From: Beta vulgaris subsp. vulgaris
Taxonomy: Eukaryota > Streptophyta > Magnoliopsida > Caryophyllales > Amaranthaceae
Assembly (NCBI RefSeq): GCF_026745355.1
Contig: NC_079206.1
Location: 21,817,399-21,881,398, forward strand
Length of the DNA: 64,000 nt
Direction of reading: 5' to 3'
Shown one piece after another: positions 32,893 through 43,007 of the stretch. A program made the position numbers and the translations under genes. Positions within the stretch are counted from its first letter, which is position 1; each line of letters starts with the position of its first letter. Under the pieces are notes generated by a model, which was given only the letters and a program-made list of their open reading frames with translations, searched no databases and was not told where the DNA came from.

Positions 32893-33662
32893 GGGGAATC
32901 CGACTCTAACGAGAAGCAGGAACAACCTGAAAAAGAAACAACTCATCTATGTCTCATGGTAAAGACAGATGATAAAGAGGACTTCCCAAACAACAAGGCA
33001 TCTATTAATGTTGTTAAAGAAGAGCTATTAGAATTTACAAAGAATCAACTTATAAAACTACTTTTGGAAACTTTGGATGACTACAAGGCAATATGCATAA
33101 GAGAGGAGAATATGGAAAATGCCTTAGAAGTCACCAAACAACATTCAAACTGGTTTAAATCTGTGAATACAAGTATTGAAGAACGGTTCTTTAAATTTTT
33201 TGATGAAAACCGACATATTCTAGAAGCATTTGAGGTTAAAAATGAACACTATTTGTTCCTGAAGGAATCAGTTCCCCGTTAAATACCAGAACAGATTTTG
33301 AAAAATTGAAATCGGAATACGATACAGTTTTAAATAAAAATCTGGTACTTAAAGGGAGATTGGAATCTTCAAGAATAAAACTTCCTGATCTAGTAAGCTA
33401 GATAAAAAAGTATGAAAATGAAGGAAGAATTGGATTAGGTTTCAATCATAAGAAGAAAAATAAAGTGAAAAAATATGTTGATCTGCCAAGCAACCGAGTA
33501 TGCTCTTACTGTGGGAACAGTGGTCACCTAGTGTCTGACTATTCCTCCAGAGAAGAACATATTGAAAAGAACACTCGCTTAGTTAAGCAAGTGTGGAAAG
33601 TGAAAAGGAACTCAAGCCCGATAGGGGAACCCAAGTCAGACTGGGTTCCTACAACTAACTAA
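32893..33662 (+). pseudogene. Gag-pol linker with coiled-coil and second zinc knuckle
   Basis: 32956-33282 is a charged helical segment (ELLEFTKNQLIKLLLETLDD). 33465-33662 holds a second knuckle CSYCGNSGHLVSDY whose last Cys is replaced by Tyr, followed by PIGEPKSDWVPTTN. A second, distant knuckle is a known Sirevirus trait. Frame is broken between the two pieces. Confidence 0.7.
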
Positions 33663-33679
33663 TTGTTCGGGATACAGGC

Positions 33680-34782
33680 TAAAGTCAGGGGGGAACAACC
33701 TATGGTACCTCGATAGCGGTTGTTCTAAGCACATGACTGGAGACAAAAACAAATTTCTCTCACTTTCAGTCTATGAAGGAGGAACTGTGGCATTTGGAGA
33801 CAATCTTACAGGTAATATAGTCGTTGTAGGTAAGGTTGGGAAATCTCATTCACATTCCATAGATAATGTATTTTTGGTCGAGGGTTTGAAACATAATTTA
33901 CTTAGTATTTCTCAGTTTTGTGACAAGGGGAACAATGTGATGTTTACTGATAAATGTTGTATAGTAAGTGATGTAGGTGCAGGTACCAAGATTCTGGAAG
34001 GAACCAGGAAGGGAAATACTTATGTTGTTGACCTGAATCTAGTTCCTAGGAACAATTTGACTTATCTAAGTGCGATTGACAATGAACCACTCCTTTGGCA
34101 TAAAAGGTGTTGGCATGCAAGTATGACCTCACTCCACAAGCTAAGTGGTAAGGACTTAGTTGTTGGTCTTCCAACAATCAAGGTCTCAAATCATGAAGTT
34201 TGTGGACCATGCGCAAGAGGAAAACAAGTTAGATCCTCATTCAAACCAAAGAAGATGGTAAGCACACAAAGTCCACTTGAATTGATTCACACGGACTTAT
34301 GTGGCCCTGTACGTATCCAAAGCAGATCAGGTAAGACATATGTACTTGTTATGGTTGATGATTTTTCAAGATACACATGGGTTATTTTTCTTCATAGTAA
34401 AGATGAAACTCTTAATGAATTTGTAACCTTTGCTAAACGAATACAAAGGGTAAGTGGTTTAAAAATGAAACATTTACGTTCTGACCATGGTAAGGAGTTT
34501 GAAAAATACAAGTTTGATAAATTTTGCAGCAATGAAGGACTAGACCACAACTTCTCTGCTCCTAGGACCCCATAACAAAATGGCGTGGTGGAAAGGAAAA
34601 ATCGTACTCTTGAGGACATGGCAAGAACACTGCTAATAGCCAGCAATCTTCCAAAGAACTTTTGGGCAGAAGCAGTGAACATCGTTTGCTATATCATTAA
34701 TAGGGTCATGCTGAGACCTATTACCTTGAAGATCCCTCTACGAGCTTATCAAAGAAATAATACCCAACATATCTTATTTTAG
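33680..34782 (+). pseudogene. Protease and integrase of the Sirevirus-like element
   Basis: The protease signature WYLDSGCSKHMTGD is at about 33703 (catalytic D-S-G). Integrase follows: zinc-binding H-H-C-C (LLWHKRCWHASM ... CGPCARGK), then the core with HTDLCGPV, VDDFSRYTWVIFLH, RSDHGKEFEKYKF and QNGVVERKNRTLED, giving the D, D, E triad. The frame is open from 33733 to 34575, then one stop precedes QNGVVERK. Integrase inserts the cDNA into the genome. Confidence 0.9.
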
Positions 34783-36858
34783 AGTCTTTGGTTATAGATG
34801 TTTTGTACACAACAATGGTAAAGACAATCTAGGAAAATTTGATGTTAGAAGTGATGAGGCAGTTTTTATAGGATATGCTTTAAATAGTAAAGCATATAGA
34901 GTCTATAACAAAAGAACAATGTGTGTTGAGGAAAGCGTCCATATCATATTTGATGAAACTAACTCTCTGCAGGAACCATGTTATGAAAATGATTTGGAAA
35001 TCGGATTGACTCGTCCTGAAGAGTCAGCCAATGTTGATGCGGAACTAACACCTGCATGTACTGATAAGAAGCATATTCCTGCAAATGAGATGACTGTTCC
35101 TGATCCTATTCCTCAAGAGGAACAGGTAGATGAAGGAACACAAGAAGAAGAAATACAACCAGAAATTGAAACAACTGGAGAGCCTCAAGCTAAAGGAACA
35201 AGAGTGAGAGGCTTTGAACCAAGGCCCTGGAGACATCTAAGATCCCATCCACTAGATCTTATCATAAGCAACATTGAGAAGGGAACTCAGATAAGGTCCC
35301 AACTCAAGAATTTATGTGCTATCCAAGCCTTTCTGTCCATGACAGGACCTTGAGATCATAATGATGCCCTACTAGAGTCTGGTTGGATTAATGCCATGCA
35401 AGAGAAACTGAATAAGTTCCAGAGGAACAAGGTCTGACATCTAGAGACCAAGCCTAAAATCAAAAGGTTATTGGACTAAAATGGGTCTTCAGGAACATGC
35501 TGGATGAGCATGGAACAGTCATAAGGAACAAAGCCAGACTTGTAACTAAAGGGTACAATCAATAAGAAGGTATTGATTTCGAGGAGACCTTTACTCCTGT
35601 TGCTAGAATAGAAGCTATAAGAATTTTCATTGCCTTTGCTGCATTTATGGGATTTAGGTTGTACCAATGGACGTTAAATTTGCTTTCTTAAATGGATATT
35701 TAATGGAAGACGTCTATGTGCAACAACCTCCTGGTTTTGAAAACCTTAATCTTCCAAACCATGTCTATAAGCTTGATAAAGCTCTTTATGGGTTGAAACA
35801 AGCTCCTAGATTTTGGTATGAAAGACTCTTAAAATTCTTACTTTCATATGATTTCATAAGAGGTAAAGTTGATAGGACCCTGTTCCTTCGATCTAAAGGA
35901 ACATACATTCTAGTAGTACAAATTTATGTAGATGATATAATTTTTGGTGCTACTAACGAATCTCTTTGCAAGGAATTTGCTGATTTAATGAGTAGTGAAT
36001 TTGAGATGAGCATGATGGGAGAATTGAACTTCTTTCTTGGTTTGCAAATCAAGAAAATTAAAATAGGAACAATGATCCATCAACAAAAATATGTGAAGGA
36101 ACTACTGAAAAAATATGGGCTGGAACAAGCAAAAACAACCATACTCCTATAGGAACATGCACAAGGTTAGATGAGGATCCAAGTGGTAAATCTGTAGATT
36201 GGAAACTTTATAGAGGTATGATTGGATCCCTACTTTACTTAACTGGAAGTAGACCTGGCATTTCCTTTAGTGTTGGTTTATGTGCCAGATTCCAATCAAA
36301 TCCTAAGGAATCACACTTAACAGCAGTAAAAAGAATTCTTAGGTATTTGAAAGGAAGTGATGATCTTTGTTTGTTCTATCCTCGAAGTGACATCTTTGAT
36401 CTAGTTAGCTACTCTGATGCTGACTATGCTTGAGACTTGGTAAATCGAAAAAGCACTTTTGTAATTGCTCAGTTCCTAGGAACAAGCTTAGTTTCTTGGA
36501 GTTTAAAGAATTGCACTTTCAACATCTGAGGCCGAGTATGTAGCGGAAACCGCTTGTTGTTCCCAGGTATTATGGATTAAACAACAGGTACGCGACTTTG
36601 GCATCAAATTTAAGTGTGTTCCTATATTATGTGATAATACTAGTGCAATATGTATTTCCAAAGATCCGGTACATCACTCTAGGGTCAAGCATATTCATAT
36701 TCGTTATCACTTTTTGAAGGACAATGTAGAAAAAGGGTTAGTCAAAGTTGAATTTTTGTCCCACTGAAAATCAAATAGCTGATATCTTGACCAAAGCACT
36801 TTCTAGAGATAGATTTGAAAAGATACGCTTGGAACTAGGGATGATCAGAATAATTTGA
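34783..36858 (+). pseudogene. Reverse transcriptase and RNase H of the Sirevirus-like element
   Basis: The pre-RT linker is acidic (QEEQVDEGTQEEEIQPEIE; 35090-35190). RT pieces: [34 protein letters not shown], and the catalytic box IYVDDIIFG (35924-35935, intact). RNase H pieces: YLTGSRPGISFSVGLCARF, SYSDADYA, EAEYV, and CDNTSAICISKDPVHHSRVK. The polyprotein ends at a TGA, 36856-36858. Several stops and shifts break it, including those near 35352, 35660 and 36150. Confidence 0.9.
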
Positions 36859-37386
36859 AAATGCCTTTATATTTATTTCCCTAAGTAATATTCATTACTA
36901 AGTGTGTCCTGCAATTTTCATGAATTTTATTCATACACCTTGGTTAAGGTTGAGAACTCACATTAGTCTCATAATATTCCCCTTAATGTCCTCACTAGTA
37001 TTTTGAGAACAGTACTTATACAACTTAGTTAGAAGGTATCATAAGCATGAGTTCAAATATTTTTCATTATTTTTCTTTCTTCTATTTTTCTTTATTTTTT
37101 ATTTTATTTTATTTCTCTCTTTATTTCTCGACTTTCTTTTTTGTATTCACACTTCATTCGTTGCATTTTTTGATAAATAAAATGCATGCCCTTTTAAAAA
37201 ATTGAATGTCTAAGAAAAGGGGAACAAACCACATTAAATAAACCTCCTTCTCTCACGCGCATAAAAACCCCTTCATTAACCTTTCCCTCCATCTCATCAT
37301 TACTCACACTATCATACTCACTGCAAAACCATCACATCCGAAAATTTCTCCAACGCTACCTCTCTCTTCTCAAAACCCTAACCTCC
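36859..37386. other. Pol to env-like spacer
   Basis: T-rich, no gene. In Sireviruses the env-like frame is separated from pol by such a spacer. Confidence 0.5.
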
Positions 37387-38766
37387 ATGGCACCTAAACG
37401 ATCAAGTACCGAAAGTCTCTCTCTTCCACAGGAGAAAAATCCTCTTGTGAATTATGATGAAAGTAATAATGGTACCGAGGCCTCAAGCCAAGATTCTTCT
37501 GCATGCAAAGAAAAGTTGGTGGAACTGGACCTCTCTTCCAAGAAATTGAAAGATGAAATTTAGGAAAAAGACAAAGTAGAGAAAGAAATTCAAATTCCCC
37601 CAAAAAGAGGGAAAAAGTCGAAGTCTTTCGAAATTTTTAATTAATTTTTGTGTTGATTTGGTTTGGTGCAAGAAAGTGAAGTGGACGGAATTTCTTGATA
37701 TAATTGCATTTCAAAAATGGTCGAAAGTTTTATGTATTGATGAGGGGTTGTATGAATCTGATGAGATGACTGAATTTTGTTTAAAATTTGTGAATTCAAA
37801 TGGTTTGTGTATCAATGTGGTTAGGGGAAACTTGGTTCAGTTTGAGGAATAGAAACTTAGTGAATGGTTCAATGTACCTGCTGCTGGGTAGAAGGAGTAT
37901 GTGAAGGGGAAAGCTAAACTCAACGTGGGTGGGGCTAAAAATGAAAAAGTTTTGAATTTTTTTGGTGGACATCCTACTGATCTGTCAATGGATCAAAAAG
38001 ACCTCAGCCCTTTCCATAAATTTCTTTTTCAAATTGTGTGGCGGTTCCTTGTTCCTCGCACCTCCAAAAGAACCCAAGCCAATCTTCTTGATCTCTCTCT
38101 CATGTACTGCCTAGCCAATAACATCCAAATTAATCTCCCTACCCTAATCATCACTCACCTTACTCATTGTATCACCCACAAAATTTGCATTAGTTATGGT
38201 AATCTTAATACCATAATCTAAAAAAGTGCAAGATTAAACTGCCCTCAAAACCCTCTTTTGCCCTAGAACCCGAGAACTACCTAACCAAAGACACCCTCTC
38301 TCGCCTAAGTCTACAAGTTAATGCGGGTGTGTTGGGGTTTAAGGTTGAAGAGGTGGAGATTAAGGTGGAGAAGGAGGCTACCCTTGCTAGCAACAGGAAG
38401 AGAGAAGAGAATGTAGGATCTAGGGTCAAGCAGGCTGTGAGGAAGAGCTAGAGGCTTGCTGAACCTAGGAGGAACCTAGTTGGTGGGATCATGATTGATC
38501 TGGAAGAGGAGCAAGATCCTTCAGGAACAACTTATCACGATGTGGATTTCCCTCTCCTATCTACTTCAGGTCTTCATGGGATACTCAAGGAGATTCAAGC
38601 TTCAATTGCTCTACTGGGAACTAGGGTGCAAGCATTGAAAGCTCGAATTGCACATCAAGATGTTCAGCATGATCAGCTCCTTCATGCTATGAACAAGGGT
38701 GCTTCCAACATTTGTACCAAGATCCATATTGTTGCTGCTTCCTTTCCCATTCATGAATTACCCTGA
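37387..38766 (+). pseudogene. Env-like third frame of the Sirevirus-like element
   Basis: ATG at 37387 begins MAPKRSSTESLSLPQEK, a Ser/Lys-rich head. The middle (37658-38221) has WTEFLDIIAFQKW, LCINVVRGNLVQFEE, DLSPFHKFLFQIVWRFLVPR, LDLSLMYCLANNIQINLP, resembling the 'putative plant transposon protein' domain of Sirevirus third frames. The end (38491-38766) is helical and acidic (LKEIQASIALLGTRVQALKA), fitting a coiled coil. Two frame changes and several stops break it. Role unknown; 'env-like' rests on position and shape only. Confidence 0.65.
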
Positions 38767-39383
38767 TCCCAGTCCCTTCTCCCTTAGACTTTAAAATATT
38801 TTGCATTTTGGGCTATATATTTGACGAACAATTGCATCGTATTTTCTGTTTTTTTTGGCAATCTCCTGCCTTTCAATGAATGCATCTTTCTTTTTCTCAT
38901 CATCTTCTCTTTTGCTTCTTGAACTCTGCTCCTGATATTTGACTACTTTGTTGTGCTAGTTCTTGTGCCTTTTTCTTGGAATGTGTGGATGACTAATATT
39001 CTGAGATATTGTGTTATAGCTACTTGCCTTAATTTAAGATTGTTGACTCTACTAGTCGAGCAGGCTTCATGACTTAGTTTTAATGATGACAAAAGGGAGA
39101 AGATGTATTGGGCATTGAAAAACTTTCTGATCTTCTTATTCTCTATTGCGTCTCTGGAGCATATTTGTCTCTGTTCCTAGGATTGTTATCTCTGTTTCTA
39201 GTCACAATTTAGTGTACAGTTTAAGGTCTTAGAGTCTTAAGTAGTTTTAGATAATCTTAGTTTTTATTTTATTTTTTTGTTTTTTTTTTGCTTTGTTTTT
39301 GTTGTTTTTCTTAATCTTTTTTATTTTGTGTTTCTTCTTACTAATTTTTGCCAATTATTTTCCATCATCAAAAAGGGGAATAT
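38767..39383 (+). other. 3' non-coding region with polypurine tracts
   Basis: CAAAAAGGGGAATAT at about 39369-39383 abuts the 3' LTR and is the likely polypurine tract. A similar tract, AAAAGGGAGAAG, is near 39093; repeated tracts of this kind are known in Sireviruses. Confidence 0.7.
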
Positions 39384-39681
39384 TGTTGTGTTTCATGTTT
39401 TGATGATGTCAAATAACTAGGTTAATTTTACTATATAGTATTTATTAACTTAAACAAAAATTATAAAAACCAAAAATAATGTAATGTTCCAATTTGAATT
39501 TATATCTTGTTGAGAAAGATTGATTATTTAATCTAAGTCAAGATATGTATCTTATACTCTTTGAATTTTTATCATATGGTATGATTAATATTTCTAGTAA
39601 CTTAGAAATCATTGGATACAAGATTCTTTAAGTTAGTAGATATATTCTGGCTGTGATTATGCAAGAAAATAGATGAAAATT
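39384..39681 (+). repeat. 3' LTR, first 298 bp only
   Basis: TGTTGTGTTTCATG start, colinear with the 5' LTR up to GATGAAAATTA, where CACTA-2 begins. The remaining roughly 840 bp expected from the 5' LTR do not reappear after CACTA-2. Confidence 0.9.
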
Positions 39682-41957
39682 AACTAGTGGAAAAATAAGG
39701 AAGGGTTGCGGTCAAACCAGCCCTAAGGGTTGTGTTTTTGGCCAGCAGCCCTTTCCGTAGCAGTCCTTCAATAGAAAAGAAGGATTGCGGTTTTTGACCG
39801 CAGCCTATGTTACCTAGACTCGGCTAGGAGTGTCAGATATGGGTACGGATCCGAGTGTCGGGTACGGATCCGAGTGTCGGGTACGGCGCTTTCACAATAT
39901 CAGGACACAGGGACTCGCTCCGAGATTTGGACACGGGTACGGGTATGGCAAAATTAATATTTTATTATATAATATTTAATACTAATTTTAAGTTTTATAA
40001 TTATCTATTTATAATATAATAATAAATTAAGGTAGTTGTTTAGAAAAAACAACCATCTAACAGCAGGGTTAAAAAAAAAAGAAAGCAAAATAGAAAAACA
40101 AAAGGGAAAGGAAAAAGAAAAAAGAAAAGGGTAAAAAGAGGAAAAGTCACGTGGTCCCAAAGGACAAAAAGAAAATGAAGGAAAAAAAAAGAAAAAGAGA
40201 ATAACGAAGATCGAAGAGAGAGAAGAAAGAACAGAGAACCAGAAGCGAAGAAAGAAAGAAGCGACTGACCGGCGTGGAGGCTCCGACGAGTTCGAAGCTC
40301 TATCGGCCGTCAAGTAAGTTATCCTCTTCTCCTCTTCTCCGCTTCTCCTCTTCTTCTCTTCTTCTCTTCTCCTCTTCGCGTTCGAATTAGGGTTTCCCGT
40401 GTCCGAGTGCAATATGGAGGATCTGACTCGTATTTCATACCCGAGTCGGTGTCGTGTCGTACCGACCGGGATATATGGCAAAAACTGCCGAGTCGAGGTA
40501 ACAGAGACCGCAGCCGTTCACAATGAAGGGCTGTGGTTTTGAGCCTAAACCGCAACCCTTTTAACATAGAAGGGTTGCGGTTTTAGCCCAAAACCGCATC
40601 CCTTTTGGACCCCAAAAAAATAATTTTTTTTTTCTATTTGCATTTTTATGTCAAATTGACACAAAATCAATTCCAAACTAATAAAATTATAACAAAATCA
40701 CAAACTGACATTTATATATAATAACAATCCATTTCCAAACTTCACTTCTCATAGTCCCCCTGCATAAGCTATACATTTTCTTCTACTCGTTTTTGCATCA
40801 AGCCATAAATTTGTAGTTCCTATCAAACTCAAAAACAAAAATATCATTGATGCTACCAAAAGATATGGATCACCTATCACCTGAACAAGGCAGCAAATAA
40901 TCACAAACAGGCATAAACGAAAGAAGAATGTTTTTTGCAGACATGAACAACACTAAAGAAACTAGAACTTGATACTAATTAACAATGTTGTCAGAGGCAC
41001 AAAACAGTACACACCCAGAATTACCAAATAATGCAAGATTAGCTAGATAGCAAAGTATTCCCTTCACAACCCAAAATAAAAAATAAAAAAAAAACATTTG
41101 CATTGCAGATGTAGATATCACTTTTATTTTACTAAATTATTTCTTTATCTATCATACATTAACTCAAATGAAAGCTTTATTGAGATTTCATGCTTTTATC
41201 AAGTACGCACCTGTTCTAGGTGAACCCAGATTCAATGCTGAATGATGAAGGAGCTATGGAGTAAAAATGGAGGTGGGCATTGCAGAATAGAGTTCAATTT
41301 CAATAAGCCACCAACTCTAATTTTGGATTATGTGGGAAATTGCAAATTAACCCTGCCACTTATATCATGAGAGTTAGATGCGAGCAGGGGAGTGAGATGC
41401 GAGCAAGAGCGGAGAGAATCTCCGGCGAACGAACGATGGAATGGTGAGAAAAGCTGCGAAATCAATCATACCCACATGAAATTAAATGAAAATTACCCAC
41501 AACACATTAGATCAGGAAAAATCAATCATACCCACATGATATTAAACACTTTTTAGATCTATAAAGTAGATAAACTTATAAAAAGGGAAAAGAAAAGGAG
41601 AAAAAGGAACTTCAACAGAGGAGAGATAAGAACAGGCAGCGGTGAGTAGCGGCTCTGCAGCGAAGAACACCAACACCAGGAGGGAAACCCTCGCCCGCGG
41701 ATATTTCGCAAGGGTCACTAGAAGTAGAGAGAGTGTCGCTGGAGGTTGAGCTTCACCGGGGAATTCTAGGGTTCTTTTGCGCACATGGTGAGAGAGAGAG
41801 GTGATACTTGAGAGAGTGGTGAAGGAGTGAGAGAGTATTTGGGCCGCTGAGTATAACGTGTGTATTGGGCTCGCTCAAGGGCTGCGGTTACCCCAAAAAC
41901 CACAGTCCTTTAATTACGAAGGGCTGCGATTTTTGACTAACCGCAACTCTTCACTAA
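39682..41957. mobile_element. CACTA-2: degraded CACTA-type element
   Basis: Left end AACTAGTGGAAAAATAAGG (first C of CACTA changed) followed by GGGTTGCGGT subterminal repeats. The right end has CTGCGGTTACC, AAAACCACAGTCCTTT and CCGCAACTCTTCACTA, the inverse subterminal motif. The pattern AAGGGTTGCGGTTT against AAACCGCAACCCTT recurs near 39700-39810, 40520-40605 and 41880-41955. A third motif block at 40520-40605 suggests a nested or rearranged end. Interior sequences are unrecognised. It interrupts the copia 3' LTR. Confidence 0.65.
39809..40502. mobile_element. Element with short inverted tips nested in CACTA-2
   Basis: Left GTTACCTAGACTCGGC and right (reverse) GTTACCTCGACTCGGC match at 15 of 16 positions. 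Just inside, phrases such as GGTACGGATCCGAGTGTCGG are repeated in tandem on the left and GTGTCGTGTCGTACCGACC on the right. GACCGCAGCC flanks both sides within a few bases, perhaps a target duplication, though this phrase also belongs to the CACTA motif. Class unassigned. Confidence 0.55.
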
Positions 41958-41959
41958 AA

Positions 41960-42470
41960 GGTTAGCCCATAACTCCTTGTATCATCATGGTGAAATTTTT
42001 TGCGATAATTTTGTATAAAACTGTACAACAAGCTATTGGCCTATATTCCTTCATTGAAGAGGGATTTGCAATCTTAGTAATCAAAGTGACTGAAGTTTAG
42101 TTGATTTCATGAGGAATAATACTAGTATCAAAAAAACTCCTTAACCGCCATAAAAATTGCATCTTTGATAATATGCCACCTTTTCTTAAAGAAATGACTA
42201 TTAAAGCCATCAATGTCGTGAGCGTTACTATCATCAATTCCAACAAGAGCCATATCAACATCATTCCAAGTAACAAGCTTAATTAAACTTTGAGCAACAT
42301 CTCGTTTGATCTGAGCCTCCAGCTCTAACAATTGCCATATCAACACCTTGTAAATGACTAGTAGCAAAACCGAGAAGAAGCTTGTAAAACTCCATGACTT
42401 CAGTCTTGTTACTACCATTTTGCAATTTACTTTTCTCTAGCGTAGCATTACCTAGATTAGCCAACCCCCT
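41960..42470 (-). mobile_element. LINE-D fragment (RT entry region)
   Basis: The minus strand reads VMEFYKLLLGFATSHLQGVD, LIKLVTWNDVDMALVGIDDS, GFNSHFFKKRWHIIKD, then after stops TSVTLITKIANPSSMKEYRP. These are the segments leading into the reverse transcriptase of L1-type LINEs. Both ends are truncated. Confidence 0.8.
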
Positions 42471-42886
42471 TCAGGGGTTATAATTAGCCTCTAGCCTAGA
42501 ATTAGAGCATGTATTGAGTTACCAAGTTTGTTCAATCTCCGATTTTAGTCGAAATCCATGTAGGTATTCATCTTCATGTTCGTCCAGCCTGGTTTATCTT
42601 TAAGTGTGTAATAAAATCTTTCTAGAAGTTTGTGATACAAGTGGGAACACTTAGCTTTAATTAATAGATTAATTATTGCTTTGATCATCTTATTTAATAC
42701 ACGTCGCCTGAATTTATTAGGCGTTATAGTTTCTTTACATTAGGCTATAACAAAGTACGTTAACAAGATTTTATCATATTAAAACCGGTAACCCCCATGG
42801 ACTAAGACTCCCGTGACATTCAGTATCTAACTATTTGGTGTGCATTGACTTGTTTTCAAAGTCATCCAACTGAATTTGCACCAACA
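42471..42886 (+). repeat. End of a 5' LTR of Tat-2 (left border lost)
   Basis: The segment before the PBS ends GCACCAACA, a CA end. Its left side meets the LINE-D fragment. No matching 3' LTR was found downstream, so length is unknown. Confidence 0.4.
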
Positions 42887-42893
42887 TGTTTTT

Positions 42894-42910
42894 TGGCGAC
42901 GATAGTGGGA
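42894..42910 (+). other. Primer-binding site of Tat-2
   Basis: TGGCGACGATAGTGGGA preceded by a T-run resembles TGGCGCCGTTGCCGGGGA, the usual site of plant Athila/Tat elements. It lies a few bases after the inferred LTR end. Confidence 0.7.
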
Positions 42911-43007
42911 GGAAAAAGATTCGTAATCCAATTGTGAAATTTTCCTTGTTAAATTTCAAAAGTAGCCTTTATTTAAAATAGTCTTTTTAATTGTCTTTTG
43001 ATCCTAA

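Larger units (their letters stand above)
30545..39681 (+). mobile_element. Sirevirus-like Ty1/copia retrotransposon
   Basis: Order: 5' LTR (30545-31847), PBS, gag with zinc knuckles, protease, integrase, reverse transcriptase, RNase H, a separate env-like frame, polypurine tract, and 3' LTR start (39384), cut off by CACTA-2 at 39682. Two zinc knuckles and an env-like third frame are traits of the Sirevirus (SIRE/Maximus) group. Integrase before RT confirms copia. Stops and shifts are scattered, so the copy is inactive. A bona fide full-length structure except for the lost 3' LTR end. Confidence 0.85.

Noticed and set aside
40005..40567. Two overlapping minus-strand frames rich in Arg/Glu/Phe
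   Set aside because: They arise from purine-rich simple sequence within the nested element in CACTA-2.
41542..41784. 80-codon minus-strand frame inside CACTA-2
   Set aside because: No recognisable family, splice context or conserved copy; could be a captured exon but nothing supports it.
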